A stretch of DNA of 64,000 nucleotides. Source: Micromonospora sp. CB01531 (GTDB taxonomy: Bacteria; Actinomycetota; Actinomycetes; Mycobacteriales; Micromonosporaceae). The stretch lies in contig NZ_LWLS01000072.1 in NCBI RefSeq assembly GCF_001905095.1, positions 186,001-250,000 on the forward strand, in the 5' to 3' direction. The notes under the pieces are model-generated. The model did no database searches and was not told the DNA's origin. It saw nothing but the letters and a program-made list of their open reading frames with translations. Of this stretch, positions 15,312-24,243 are shown piece after piece. Made by a program: the position numbers and the translations under genes. The stretch's first letter is position 1. Each line of letters begins with the position of its first letter.

Positions 15312-17591
15312 ATGATCAGGACGATGGTCCGGATGCGCGCGCGTCCGGGGTGCGAGCCCGCCGTGGCGGCGGCGTGGCGGACGGCCGCCGGGCAGATCGC
15401 CGGCCTGGCCGGCAACCTCCGGCAGGACCTGCTGCTCGACGCCAGCGACCCGCGCGTGTTCGTCGTCGTCACCGAGTGGGCCGACGAGTCGGCCCTGCGC
15501 GACTACGAGAACGGGGCGGTCGCCGGGCGCTTCGCCGGCGCCGTCCGGCCGCTGGTCGAGCCGCCCGGCCCGGGCAGCTACCGGGTGATGCGCGATCCCG
15601 GCGGCGCCGGCTCGACGATCTTCGTGGACGTCGAGGTCACCGTGCCGGCCGCCCGGCTCGCCGAGTTCGAGCGCGGCTACGCCGAGGTCCTCACCCGGAT
15701 GGCCGGGATACCCGGGTACGTGCGCGAGGAGCTGCTGCGCGAGCCCGGTACGGACATCTTCCACATCTTCGCTGAATGGAACAGCGAAGCCGAGTTCCAC
15801 CGCTGGATCGGCGACCCGGCGCACGCCGAGCAGGAGGCAGGGCCGATCGCACCGTTTCTTCTCGACTTCCGGCGCCGCCTGTTCCACGTCGCGGCCGATT
15901 CCGGGAGCACCTGGGCACTGAGTACCGGCAGGGAGGCCGACGTGGACAGGACAACGGACGTACTGGTCGTCGGGGCGGGGCCCACCGGGCTGACCGCCGC
16001 CGTCGAGCTGGCCCGGCGCGGCATCGAGTGCCGGGTGATCGACAAGCTGGCCACGCCGCCCGGGCAGGCGGACAAGGCGATCGGCGTGCACTGCCGCACG
16101 ATGGAGCTCTGGGAGGACCAGGGCATCGTGCGGGAGGCCATGGACGCCGGGATCTGGCTGACCGGGAACATGGTGTTCGTCAACGGTGTGGAGACCCACC
16201 GGATGAGCTGGGAGCTGCCCGAACTGCCGTACGCCCACCTCGGCCTGCCCCAGTACGAGACCGAGCGGATCCTCACCGAACGGCTGGCCACCCTCGGCGT
16301 ACGCCCCCAGCGCGGTGCCGATCTGGTCGAGTTCACCCAGGACGACGACGGCGTGCTGGCCACGGTCGCGACCGCCGACGGTGGCCGGGAGACGGTCCGG
16401 GCGAAGTACCTGGTCGGCTGCGACGGCGCGCACAGCCGGGTCCGCGAGCTGCTCGGCTTGACCTTCACCGGCGGGCTCGGCCGGTTCCCGCAGCTGTTCA
16501 TGCTCGGCGACGTCGACGTGGACTGGGACATGCCGGACGGGCACCTGCTCCGGTTCCTGCACGAGACCGACGGCCGGATGGACGGGATGCTGGTCTGCGT
16601 CCCGCTGCGCGGCGAGGCCCGGTACCGGATCGCGACGTTAGCGCCGCCCCGGTTCTTCGCCCAGACCGGCGGGCAGGACGCACCGCCGGGGTTCAGCGAG
16701 GAGCTGGCCGCGCCGACGCTCGCCGACGTCCAGGCCGCGCTCGACCACCTGGCCCCGCCCGGCACCCGGGCGTCGAACCTGCGCTGGTCGTCGGTGTTCC
16801 GGATCAGCCACGGCATCGTTGACCGGTACCGGGACGGTCGGGTGTTCGTGGCCGGCGACGCCGCGCACCTGCACCCGCCCGCTGGCGGCCAGGGCATGAA
16901 CACCGGGATCCAGGACGCCTGGAACCTGGCCTGGAAGCTGGCCCTGGCGGTACGCGGAATCGCGGCGCCCGGACTGCTCGACAGCTACGAGACCGAGCGG
17001 CGCCCGGAGGGCGAGGAGATCGTCGGGCGCGCGGTCCGGATGGCCTTCACCGACGAGCTGGACCGCGAGGACCTGAAGCGCCAGTTCCTCCAGGAGATGT
17101 CCATGCTGCTCAGCTACGCCGACAGCCCGCTCGTCGGCGAGTGCCTGACCGACCCGGACGCGCTGCGGCAGGGCCCCCGGCCCGGCGACCGCGCCCCCGA
17201 TGTCGGTGGCCTGCGCCGGCAGGGCGTCGGACACCCGCTGCGTTTGCGTGACCTCACCCGTGGCACCCGGCACACCCTGCTGGTGTACGCGGACGGCTCC
17301 GCCGACGAGGCGGCGCTGGCCGCGGTGGAGAAGCTGTACGCCGAGGTCCGCGGCCAGACGGCCGGGGAAGTCGACGGGTACCTGCTGCTCGGTCCGGACG
17401 GCCGGGCGCCGCGGCTGCTCGCGCCGCCGGTGGTACGCGACGACGAGGGCCGGTTCCGCGCCACGTACGGGGTCACCGGCACCGCCGTGTACCTGGTCCG
17501 GCCGGACGGGCACGTCGGGTTCCGCAGCCAGCCGATCGACGCCGACGCGCTCCGCAAGCACCTGCACCTGGTGTTCGGCGGTGCGAGATGA
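15312..17591 (+). CDS. Fusion of two ABM domains and a class A FAD monooxygenase
   Basis: A 759-residue protein with unusual architecture. Residues 1-95 and 100-190 are two antibiotic-biosynthesis-monooxygenase (ABM) type ferredoxin-like domains (VVVTEWADESALRDYE; HIFAEWNSEAEFHRW). From about 214 comes a PHBH-type aromatic hydroxylase: VVGAGPTGLTAA (FAD), YLVGCDGAHSRVRE (DG motif) and VFVAGDAAHLHPPAGGQG (GD motif). The C-terminal thioredoxin-like domain found in polyketide hydroxylases covers about 620-759. Related enzymes oxygenate aromatic polyketides. ABM domains often act as cofactor-free quinone-forming oxygenases, so one chain may catalyse successive oxidations. GAAGGAGA precedes the ATG. 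First gene of a coupled four-gene cassette. Confidence 0.87.
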   Translation: MIRTMVRMRARPGCEPAVAAAWRTAAGQIAGLAGNLRQDLLLDASDPRVFVVVTEWADESALRDYENGAVAGRFAGAVRPLVEPPGPGSYRVMRDPGGAGSTIFVDVEVTVPAARLAEFERGYAEVLTRMAGIPGYVREELLREPGTDIFHIFAEWNSEAEFHRWIGDPAHAEQEAGPIAPFLLDFRRRLFHVAADSGSTWALSTGREADVDRTTDVLVVGAGPTGLTAAVELARRGIECRVIDKLATPPGQADKAIGVHCRTMELWEDQGIVREAMDAGIWLTGNMVFVNGVETHRMSWELPELPYAHLGLPQYETERILTERLATLGVRPQRGADLVEFTQDDDGVLATVATADGGRETVRAKYLVGCDGAHSRVRELLGLTFTGGLGRFPQLFMLGDVDVDWDMPDGHLLRFLHETDGRMDGMLVCVPLRGEARYRIATLAPPRFFAQTGGQDAPPGFSEELAAPTLADVQAALDHLAPPGTRASNLRWSSVFRISHGIVDRYRDGRVFVAGDAAHLHPPAGGQGMNTGIQDAWNLAWKLALAVRGIAAPGLLDSYETERRPEGEEIVGRAVRMAFTDELDREDLKRQFLQEMSMLLSYADSPLVGECLTDPDALRQGPRPGDRAPDVGGLRRQGVGHPLRLRDLTRGTRHTLLVYADGSADEAALAAVEKLYAEVRGQTAGEVDGYLLLGPDGRAPRLLAPPVVRDDEGRFRATYGVTGTAVYLVRPDGHVGFRSQPIDADALRKHLHLVFGGAR

Positions 17592-17908
17592 CCCGGGTGC
17601 GCACGGTGCTGGCGATGCGGACCAGGGAAGGCTGCGAGGACCGCTTCGAGGCGGAGTGGCTCTCCGCGGCCGAGGAGATCCGCACCCTGGACGGCTGCCT
17701 GCACCAGGACCTGGTCCGCGACGCCGACGACCCGCGCAGTTATCTGATCATCAGCGACTGGGCGGACCGGGAACGGCTGGACGCCTTCGGCCGCAGCGAG
17801 CACCGGGACCGGCTCCTGCGCATGATCCGTGAGCTGCGCGAATCCGCGCAGCGGCACACCTACCAGGTGCTGCACAGCGTCGGCAGCGAGCCCGAGGAGG
17901 CGAGATGA
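17588..17908 (+). CDS. Small ABM-domain protein (antibiotic biosynthesis monooxygenase)
   Basis: A 106-residue single-domain ferredoxin-like protein (TVLAMRTREGCEDRFEAEW, then YLIISDWADRERLDAF). It closely resembles the first ABM domain of the upstream fusion protein (MVRMRARPGCEPAVAAAW), so it likely arose by duplication. Family members act as anthrone-type oxygenases or accessory proteins in aromatic polyketide pathways. It overlaps the upstream stop codon by 4 bases (ATGA) and the P450 start by 4 bases, indicating tight coupling. The exact reaction is unknown. Confidence 0.83.
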   Translation: MTRVRTVLAMRTREGCEDRFEAEWLSAAEEIRTLDGCLHQDLVRDADDPRSYLIISDWADRERLDAFGRSEHRDRLLRMIRELRESAQRHTYQVLHSVGSEPEEAR

Positions 17909-19131
17909 CCGAGCCGGCCCTACCCGCTTCGGAGTTCTACACCGACGAGTTCGCCGCCGATCCCTATCCCAGCTTTGCGCGGCTGCGGGACGACCGGCCG
18001 GTGTGCCCGGTCAGCTCGCCCCGCTTCGACCAGTACCTGATCACGAGGTACGACGACGCCAAGACGGCGCTGACCGACCCGCGACTGTCCAAGGACCTCT
18101 ACGGCCCCGGCCAGCACTACCTGCGGCTCTTCGGGCCGAACTCCGAGGGCCTCAACAAGAACATGCTCAACTCGGACCCGCCGGAGCACACCCGGTTGCG
18201 CCGGATCATCTCGCAGGCGTTCGCGCCGCGCCGGATTGAGGCGCTGCGGCCGCGGGTGGCGCAGATCGTGGACGGCCTGCTCGACAGGATCGTCCCGCAG
18301 GGCCGGGCCGAGCTGATGCACGAGTTCGCGATCCCGCTGCCGATGATGGTGATCTGCGAGCTGCTCGGCATCCCGGAGGCCGACCACGGGCGGGTGCTCG
18401 ACTGGACCCAGGTGATTCGGACCTCCGGGTCCTCCCGCCGCCCACCACAGGAGGAGCGGGCGGCCGTACAGGAGGCCCAGCTGAAGCTGCACGACTACCT
18501 CGTCGACCTGATGCAGGCCAAACGCGCGCACCCGGCCGACGACATCATCGGCGCGCTGATCGACTCCTGTGACCGGGATCGGGCGTTGTCCGAAGCGGAA
18601 CTGGTCACCACCACGTTCCTGCTGCTGTTCGCCGGGCACCAGACGACCGCGGACTTCCTCGGCAACGCCACGCTGGCCCTGCTGGCCCATCCCGAGCAGC
18701 TGGAACTGCTGCGCACCACGCCACACCTGCTGCCGTCGGCGATCGAGGAACTGCTCCGGTTCGACGGCCCGCTGCCGGTGGCCAGCCCGCGGATCGCCAC
18801 CGAGGACGTCGAGTACGACGGGGTGTGCATTCCGCGCGGGTCGATCGTCGGAGTGGTGATCAATGCGGCCAACCACGACCCGGCGCACTTCACCGACCCG
18901 GACCAGCTGGACCTGCGACGGGTCCGCGGCCCGCACCTCGGCTTCGGTCACGGCGTCCACTACTGCCTGGGTGTCTCGCTGGCCCGGATGGAGGCGCAGA
19001 TCGGTCTCGGTGCGCTGCTGCGCCGGCTGCCCGGGCTGCGGCTCGCCGTGCCGGTCGCCGAGGTACGCCGGCTGCCGGCCGCGTCGCCGTTCCGGGGCCT
19101 GCTGGAGCTTCCGGTCACCTTCGCCGCCTAG
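17905..19131 (+). CDS. Cytochrome P450
   Basis: A 408-residue soluble bacterial P450. I-helix oxygen-binding motif AGHQTT at 243-248, ExxR as EELLR at 281-285, and the heme-binding loop HLGFGHGVHYCLG with the thiolate Cys at 354. Length is normal. The ATG overlaps the ABM gene stop codon and GAGGAGGCGAG precedes it. In this setting it is expected to hydroxylate or couple an aromatic polyketide. Redox partners are not encoded nearby. Confidence 0.93.
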   Translation: MTEPALPASEFYTDEFAADPYPSFARLRDDRPVCPVSSPRFDQYLITRYDDAKTALTDPRLSKDLYGPGQHYLRLFGPNSEGLNKNMLNSDPPEHTRLRRIISQAFAPRRIEALRPRVAQIVDGLLDRIVPQGRAELMHEFAIPLPMMVICELLGIPEADHGRVLDWTQVIRTSGSSRRPPQEERAAVQEAQLKLHDYLVDLMQAKRAHPADDIIGALIDSCDRDRALSEAELVTTTFLLLFAGHQTTADFLGNATLALLAHPEQLELLRTTPHLLPSAIEELLRFDGPLPVASPRIATEDVEYDGVCIPRGSIVGVVINAANHDPAHFTDPDQLDLRRVRGPHLGFGHGVHYCLGVSLARMEAQIGLGALLRRLPGLRLAVPVAEVRRLPAASPFRGLLELPVTFAA

Positions 19132-19191
19132 CACCTCCGCCGCGCCGGGTCCCCGTCCGCCGTACCACCGAAACCCACCCAAGGAGCAGCC

Positions 19192-19854
19192 ATGGTCTTC
19201 CGGAACGTGATCGTCTGCCGCATGGTCCCCGGCAGTGAGAACATCGTCGGCGACGTCTTCGGGCACTACGACAAGACCACCCGACCGCAGGATCTCGGAG
19301 TCATCGGGCGGATCCTGCTGTCGCACCATGACCTCTACATCCACGTCATCGAGCGCAAGCAGGACCCGAAGGTGTCCGGCCAGACCCGTGGGCTGCCCGC
19401 GTTTCAGAAGATCGCCGAGGCCATCGGCCCGTACGTGACGCCGTACCCGAGGTACTGGAAGAACCCGTCCGACTCCGTGGCGAAGGAGTTCTACCAGTGG
19501 GTGCCGGACGGGAAGGGGCCCGAGGACACCACGCTGACCATGATCGTGGGCCGGATCAAGCCCGGCGCCGAGCCCGACGTGGCGCGCGTCTTCGCCGAGT
19601 CCGACGCCGGTCCGCTCCCTGCCGAGCTGGGGGTCACCGGACGCTGGCTGTATGCCATCGACGACGTCTACGTGCACCTGCTCGAGCAGGACGCGTCGCT
19701 CGCCGAGGTCATGCGGCACAACCATGACAAGCCGGCCTTCAGCAAGGTGATGGAGGACCTCAGCCCCTACATCAGCCCGTACCGTCCGGACATCTGGCGC
19801 GGGCCGCAGGACTCGGTGGCCAAGCCGTTCTACCGCTGGCGAGCCGAGGACTGA
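19192..19854 (+). CDS. Double-domain TcmI-type polyketide cyclase
   Basis: A 220-residue protein made of two TcmI-like domains. The first (1-105) has FGHYDKT, LLSHHDLYIHVIE and PAFQKIAEAIGPYVTPY. The second (110-220) repeats the pattern with YAIDDVYVHLLE and PAFSKVMEDLSPYISPY. TcmI-family proteins are about 105-110 residues and close late rings of aromatic polyketides, so this is a tandem fusion. AAGGAGCAGCC precedes the ATG. It ends the tailoring cassette; a hairpin follows. No ketosynthase, chain-length factor or ACP gene is present in the window. Confidence 0.85.
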   Translation: MVFRNVIVCRMVPGSENIVGDVFGHYDKTTRPQDLGVIGRILLSHHDLYIHVIERKQDPKVSGQTRGLPAFQKIAEAIGPYVTPYPRYWKNPSDSVAKEFYQWVPDGKGPEDTTLTMIVGRIKPGAEPDVARVFAESDAGPLPAELGVTGRWLYAIDDVYVHLLEQDASLAEVMRHNHDKPAFSKVMEDLSPYISPYRPDIWRGPQDSVAKPFYRWRAED

Positions 19855-19871
19855 CCAGTACGACCGCGGTG

Positions 19872-19891
19872 GGGGCGTCGGCGGACGCCTC
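19872..19891. terminator. Hairpin between convergent genes
   Basis: GGCGTC (19874-19879) pairs with GACGCC (19884-19889) around GGCG, with a further flanking G:C pair, between the cyclase gene and a small convergent gene. Confidence 0.45.
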
Positions 19892-19899
19892 CACCGTCG

Positions 19900-20067
19900 T
19901 CACTCGTCCACGACGGTGTCCGTCTCGCCGTCGTGCTGGAACCGCACGGGCTGGTGCTCGTCGGGCCGTGGGTTCTGGGACGGGGTGTGGTGCGGGTCCC
20001 CGTCGGGGGAGAAGAGCACCTCGTCGGTCTTGTGGGTCTTCTCCTCGTCCTCTTCCGGCTCCGTCAC
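19900..20067 (-). CDS. Small acidic protein of unknown function
   Basis: A 55-residue, strongly acidic and hydrophilic protein (EPEEDEEKTHKTDEVLFSPD, then GETDTVVDE at the end). GTG 20067 is chosen because GGAG lies just upstream and the residues before it look non-coding. No known domain and no membrane segment. It probably exists because of the good start region and coding bias, but I cannot assign a role. Confidence 0.5.
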   Translation of the reverse strand: MTEPEEDEEKTHKTDEVLFSPDGDPHHTPSQNPRPDEHQPVRFQHDGETDTVVDE

Positions 20068-20235
20068 GTCCGCTCCTCGCCAACTGCGCCTCGCCTGTGT
20101 TCTCACCCTAGGTGGGCGGGACGGGCCACCGCAGGCTTTCCCGTCGCCCCGCCCCGAACTGCCGAAACCGCCCCGGACGGCATCGGGCATGCGGGATGGT
20201 GGGTCCCGCAGCGAGCCGGGTACCGGGGGTGACGG

Positions 20236-20622
20236 ATGTCGACCAGGGAGATCATCCAGCTGATCGGCGAGTTCCTGGACCTCGCCGGGGTGCTGGTCAT
20301 CGCCGGGGGCGTCATCATGGCCACGGGCGTCTTCGTGCGCGGCTGGTGGCTGACCCGCCGGCTGGTCGACGTCTACCCGCCGTACCGGCAGGGCGTCGGG
20401 CGGGCCATCCTGCTCGGCCTGGAGTTTCTGGTCGGCGGCGACATCATCCGTACCGTGGCGGTCTCGCCCACCTTCGCCAGCGTCGGCGTGCTGGCCCTGA
20501 TCGTGCTGGTCCGGACCTTCCTCAGCTTCTCACTGGAGGTGGAAATCGACGGCCGGTGGCCCTGGCAGGGCCGGAATCCGGTGACCGGCCTGAGCGCCGG
20601 CCCCCGGGCGGCGGGGCGGTAA
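20236..20622 (+). CDS. DUF1622 family membrane protein
   Basis: A 128-residue protein with three hydrophobic segments (about 14-35, 55-72 and 75-95). The pattern EFLDLAGVLVIAGG ... LLGLEFLVGGDIIRTVAV ... VLIVLVRTFLSFSLEVEIDG is typical of DUF1622. Conserved in actinobacteria; function unknown. It ends 11 bases from the convergent LigB gene. Confidence 0.82.
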   Translation: MSTREIIQLIGEFLDLAGVLVIAGGVIMATGVFVRGWWLTRRLVDVYPPYRQGVGRAILLGLEFLVGGDIIRTVAVSPTFASVGVLALIVLVRTFLSFSLEVEIDGRWPWQGRNPVTGLSAGPRAAGR

Positions 20623-20633
20623 TTCCACGCCGA

Positions 20634-21503
20634 TCAGATGTTGGCCGAGTCCGGCGGCACTTCCCGCGGGAGCGCGGGTGCGCCGGCGGCGGGCTTCTCC
20701 TGGCGGCAGTGGAGCCCCAGCGTGTACGCCGTCATCGACAGCGAACCGTACGCGTACCCGTCGACCAGCACGTCCGGCCGGCCGTCGGCGGCGCCGGCCA
20801 ACCCGGCCAGGTAGAGCAGCGGGATGAAGTGGTCGGGGGTCGGTACGGCCAGGTCGAAGTCGCGGTGCCCATCCAGCCGGGCCGCCTCGGTCGGGCTGCC
20901 CCGCATGATGTCCCGGGCCGCGTCGTCGAAGCGCCGCGCCCAGTCGAAGCCCTCGTCGGTCAGCCGTGGGTCCACCCCGCCCAGGTTGTGCACCACGTTG
21001 CCGCTGGCCACGACGAGGACGCCGCGCTCGCGCAGCGGCGCGAGCCGGGCGCCGAGGTCGAGGTGGTAGTCCAGCGGCTTGAACGCGTTGATGCTGAGCT
21101 GCACCACCGGGATGTCCGCGTCGGGGAAGGCGTGCGTCAACACCGACCAGGTGCCGTGGTCGATGCCCCACGAGTCGAGGTCGGCGCCGACCCAGGTGGG
21201 ATGCACCGCGTCGCTGATCTCCTCGGCCAGTTCGGGCAGCCCGGGCGCCGGGTAGCGCACGTCGAACAGCTCCTGGGGGAAGCCGTAGAAGTCGTGGATG
21301 GTGCGCGGCCGGGGCATCGCGGTGACGGCGGTGGCGCCGATGTACCAGTGGGCGGACACCACCAGGATCGCCCGGGGCCGGGGCACGGCCCGGCCGAACT
21401 CCCGCCAGGCGGCCGTGTAGCGGTTGACCTCCAGGGCGTTCATCGGGTTGCCGTGCCCGAAGAACGCCGCCGGCATCACCGTCTCGGTCGTCTGGCTGCT
21501 CAT
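20634..21503 (-). CDS. Class III extradiol ring-cleavage dioxygenase (LigB/DODA family)
   Basis: A 289-residue enzyme of the LigB-type family that includes 4,5-DOPA dioxygenase (YgiD-like). Metal-binding and catalytic motifs are FFGHGNPM near the start, VSAHWYI around residue 50, IDHGTWSVLTHAFP and VVASGNVVHNL. Such enzymes cleave catechols with Fe(II), or Zn in some members; the natural substrate here is unknown. ATG 21503 fits the family start. It is divergent from the metal-ATPase gene. Confidence 0.87.
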   Translation of the reverse strand: MSSQTTETVMPAAFFGHGNPMNALEVNRYTAAWREFGRAVPRPRAILVVSAHWYIGATAVTAMPRPRTIHDFYGFPQELFDVRYPAPGLPELAEEISDAVHPTWVGADLDSWGIDHGTWSVLTHAFPDADIPVVQLSINAFKPLDYHLDLGARLAPLRERGVLVVASGNVVHNLGGVDPRLTDEGFDWARRFDDAARDIMRGSPTEAARLDGHRDFDLAVPTPDHFIPLLYLAGLAGAADGRPDVLVDGYAYGSLSMTAYTLGLHCRQEKPAAGAPALPREVPPDSANI

Positions 21504-21726
21504 GCCGTCCTCCGGCTCCGTCGTGTGCCGAGCGTAACCCGGGGTGGCCGTCCGCACCGGCCCACCGCGGCACGTGCCACCGGCAACTCGGCCAGCACGC
21601 CGAGCCGTGCCTGCCGGCCTGCGGCCCGCCACGTCGGGCACCCGTTGGTCTGATCTCTCTGCTTGCCCCTGCGGCGGGGAGCCCGGGAGCCGTAGCCTCC
21701 GATGGAACCCGCGGGAGGCGAGAGCG

Positions 21727-23790
21727 GTGGACCACAGCGCCGGGCGGCCGGGCGGCGCCGGCGGCCGAGCAGCGCACCACCGGCACGACAAGCACGCCGG
21801 CCACGACCCGGTGATGTTCCGCCGTCGGTTCTGGCTCTGCCTGGCGCTGACCGTGCCCATCGTGCTGACCAGTCACCTGGTGATGAGCTGGCTGCACTAT
21901 TCGCTGGACGTCCCGGGTGTGACGTGGGTGGGTCCGGTGCTCGGCTCGGTGGTGTTCGGCTACGGCGGTTGGCCCTTCCTGGTCGGGGCCGTCCGGGAGG
22001 TGCGGGACCGGGCGCCCGGCATGATGCTGCTGATCGGGCTGGCGATCACCGTGGCCTACCTCGCCTCGCTGGCGACCACCATCGGCGTTTTCCACCTGGA
22101 CTTCTGGTGGGAGCTCGCCGCGCTGGTCACGATCATGCTGTTCGGCCACTGGCAGGAGATGACGGCGATCGGGCAGGCGCGCGGAGCCCTGGCCGCGTTG
22201 GCCGCCCTGCTGCCCGACGAGGCCGAGCGGGTCGGGCCGGACGGTTCGGTGCACCGGGTGGCGGTGGCCGGGCTGCGCCCGGATGACCTCGTGCTGGTCC
22301 GTCCCGGCGGGCGGGTGCCCGCGGACGGGCACGTCGTCGAGGGCGCCGCCGAACTGGACGAGTCGATGATCACCGGGGAGTCGCGACCGGTGCCGCGGGG
22401 AACGGGGGACCGGGTGGTGGCGGGCACGGTGGCCACCGACTCGGCCCTGCGGGTACGCGTCGACGCGGTGGGGGAGGACACCACGCTGGCCGGTATCCAG
22501 CGGCTGGTCGCCCAGGCGCAGGAGGCCGGCGGCCGGGCCCAGGCGCTCGCCGACCGGTTCGCCGCGTGGCTGGTCTACGCCGCCACCGCCACCGCCGTGG
22601 TCAGCCTGGTCGTCTGGGCCGCGCTGGGCCGGGTGGACGAGGCCGTGGTACGCACCGTCACCGTGCTGGTAATCTCCTGCCCGCACGCGCTCGGCCTGGC
22701 GATACCGCTGGTCATCGCCCTGTCGACCAGTGTGGCGGCGCGGGTCGGGATTCTGGTGAAGGACCGCCTGTCGCTGGAGCGGATGCGCAGCGTGGACGCG
22801 GTGCTGATCGACAAGACGGGCACGCTCACCAAGGGGCAGCACGCCGTGACCGGGGTTGCCGCCGTCGACGGCCTCGGCGAGGACGAGGTGCTGCGGCTGG
22901 CCGCCGGGGTGGAGGCCGACAGCGAGCATCCGCTCGCCCGGGCCATCGTCGCGGCGGCCCAGCGGGTCGGCCCGGCCACCGCCAGGGACTTCCGCTTCCT
23001 GCCGGGACGCGGGGTGCGGGCCACCGTGGGCGGGACAGCGTACGCGGTGGGTGGGCCGGCCCTGCTCCGGGAGTTGCCCGCCGAGGTCCCGGACGGGCTG
23101 CGCCGCGCCGACGGGGAGTGGGCGGCGCGGGGCGCCGCCGTGCTGTATCTGGTCCGGCTCGCCGACGCCCCGCGGGTCGTCGGCGCGCTCGCGCTGGAGG
23201 ACGAGGTACGCCCCGAGGCCCGCCAGGCGATCGTCGAACTGCGGCAGCTCGGGGTCCGGAAGATTGCGATGATCACCGGGGACGCCCGCCCGGTGGCGGA
23301 GGCGGTCGCGGCCGACCTCGGGTTCCGGCCCGACGTGGACGAGGTGTTCGCCGAGGTGCTGCCCGCCGACAAGGACGAGATCGTGGCGGGCCTGCGGGAG
23401 CGCGGCCACCGGGTGGCGATGGTGGGCGACGGCGTCAACGACGCGCCCGCCCTCGCCCGCGCCGACGTCGGGCTGGCCATCGGCGCCGGTACGGACGTGG
23501 CCATCGAGTCGGCCGGTGTCGTGCTCGCCTCCTCCGACCCGCGCGGTGTCCCCGCCGCGATGCGGCTGTCCAAGGCGTCCTACCGCAAGATGGTCCAGAA
23601 CCTGATCTGGGCCGCCGGCTACAACGTGGTGGCGATCCCGGTGGCCGCCGGTGTCTTCGCCTGGGCCGGTGTTTCGCTCAGCCCGGCCGCCGCCGCCGTG
23701 CTGATGTCCGCGTCGACGATCGTCGTGGCCCTGAACGCCCAGACACTGCGGTGGGTGCGGCTGACTCCCGGGGACCCGGGAGCCCGCTGA
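21727..23790 (+). CDS. CopB-type heavy-metal P1B-ATPase
   Basis: A 687-residue copper/silver-type exporting ATPase. The N-terminus is short and His-rich (HHRHDKHAGHD) instead of a CxxC domain. The transmembrane metal motif is CPH (VISCPHALGLAIP), which marks the CopB-like subgroup. Phosphorylation site DKTGTLTKG, TGES actuator (MITGESRPV), nucleotide-binding HP (SEHPLARAI) and hinge GDGVNDAPAL are all present. GTG 21727 follows GGGAGGCGAGA. No chaperone or CopY/CsoR-type regulator is adjacent. Confidence 0.92.
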   Translation: MDHSAGRPGGAGGRAAHHRHDKHAGHDPVMFRRRFWLCLALTVPIVLTSHLVMSWLHYSLDVPGVTWVGPVLGSVVFGYGGWPFLVGAVREVRDRAPGMMLLIGLAITVAYLASLATTIGVFHLDFWWELAALVTIMLFGHWQEMTAIGQARGALAALAALLPDEAERVGPDGSVHRVAVAGLRPDDLVLVRPGGRVPADGHVVEGAAELDESMITGESRPVPRGTGDRVVAGTVATDSALRVRVDAVGEDTTLAGIQRLVAQAQEAGGRAQALADRFAAWLVYAATATAVVSLVVWAALGRVDEAVVRTVTVLVISCPHALGLAIPLVIALSTSVAARVGILVKDRLSLERMRSVDAVLIDKTGTLTKGQHAVTGVAAVDGLGEDEVLRLAAGVEADSEHPLARAIVAAAQRVGPATARDFRFLPGRGVRATVGGTAYAVGGPALLRELPAEVPDGLRRADGEWAARGAAVLYLVRLADAPRVVGALALEDEVRPEARQAIVELRQLGVRKIAMITGDARPVAEAVAADLGFRPDVDEVFAEVLPADKDEIVAGLRERGHRVAMVGDGVNDAPALARADVGLAIGAGTDVAIESAGVVLASSDPRGVPAAMRLSKASYRKMVQNLIWAAGYNVVAIPVAAGVFAWAGVSLSPAAAAVLMSASTIVVALNAQTLRWVRLTPGDPGAR

Positions 23791-23811
23791 CCGCCGTGGT
23801 TGGATGGCGGG

Positions 23812-24114
23812 GTGCAGTTCACCGTGACAGACGTACCTGAGCGGGAGCGATTCGAGGCGCGGGACGAGGCGGGGACGCTTGCCGGGGTGGTCACCTACCA
23901 GCTGACCGGCAGCATCATCGCCTACACCCACACCAAGGTCGACCCGGAGTTCGAGGGGCAGGGTGTCGGATCGACCCTGGCCCGGGCAGTGATGGAGGAC
24001 GCGCGGACCAGGGGCCGGACGGTGGTGCCGATCTGCCCGTTCCTCGACGGGTGGCTGGGCAAGCACCCGGAGTACGAGAAGATCGTGGTCCGGTCGACCC
24101 GGAAGATCAAATAG
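23812..24114 (+). CDS. Small GNAT-type N-acetyltransferase (YjdJ-like)
   Basis: A 100-residue single-domain GCN5-related acyltransferase of the short YjdJ type. It has YQLTGSIIAYTHTKVDPEFEG then QGVGSTLARAVMEDAR (acyl-CoA loop), ending CPFLDGWLGKHPEY. The substrate is unknown. GTG 23812 lies six bases after TTGGAT, so transcription may begin at the start codon. A TTG at 23800 is the longer alternative. It follows the ATPase by 21 bases. Confidence 0.78.
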   Translation: MQFTVTDVPERERFEARDEAGTLAGVVTYQLTGSIIAYTHTKVDPEFEGQGVGSTLARAVMEDARTRGRTVVPICPFLDGWLGKHPEYEKIVVRSTRKIK

Positions 24115-24243
24115 ACGGCGCACCCGGCCTGAGAATTCCCTGAGTGACGGACGCCTCATGGACGGTGACCGGTCGCCCGGGGCAGGTTTGACGTCAACCT
24201 GCTCCGGTCATCGAACCCAGAGCGAGGACGAGAGGGGAAAGGG

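Noticed and set aside
13791..16562. Very long open frame on the reverse strand across the GH26 and flavin monooxygenase genes
   Set aside because: It is antisense to well-supported genes, is rich in Arg, Pro, Gly and Ala without domain signals, and is a usual by-product of high third-position GC.
20530..24159. 1200-codon reverse-strand open frame spanning the LigB and metal-ATPase genes
   Set aside because: Antisense to a clear CopB-type ATPase and only partly coincident with LigB. The translation is low-complexity, and true LigB is in a different reverse frame.
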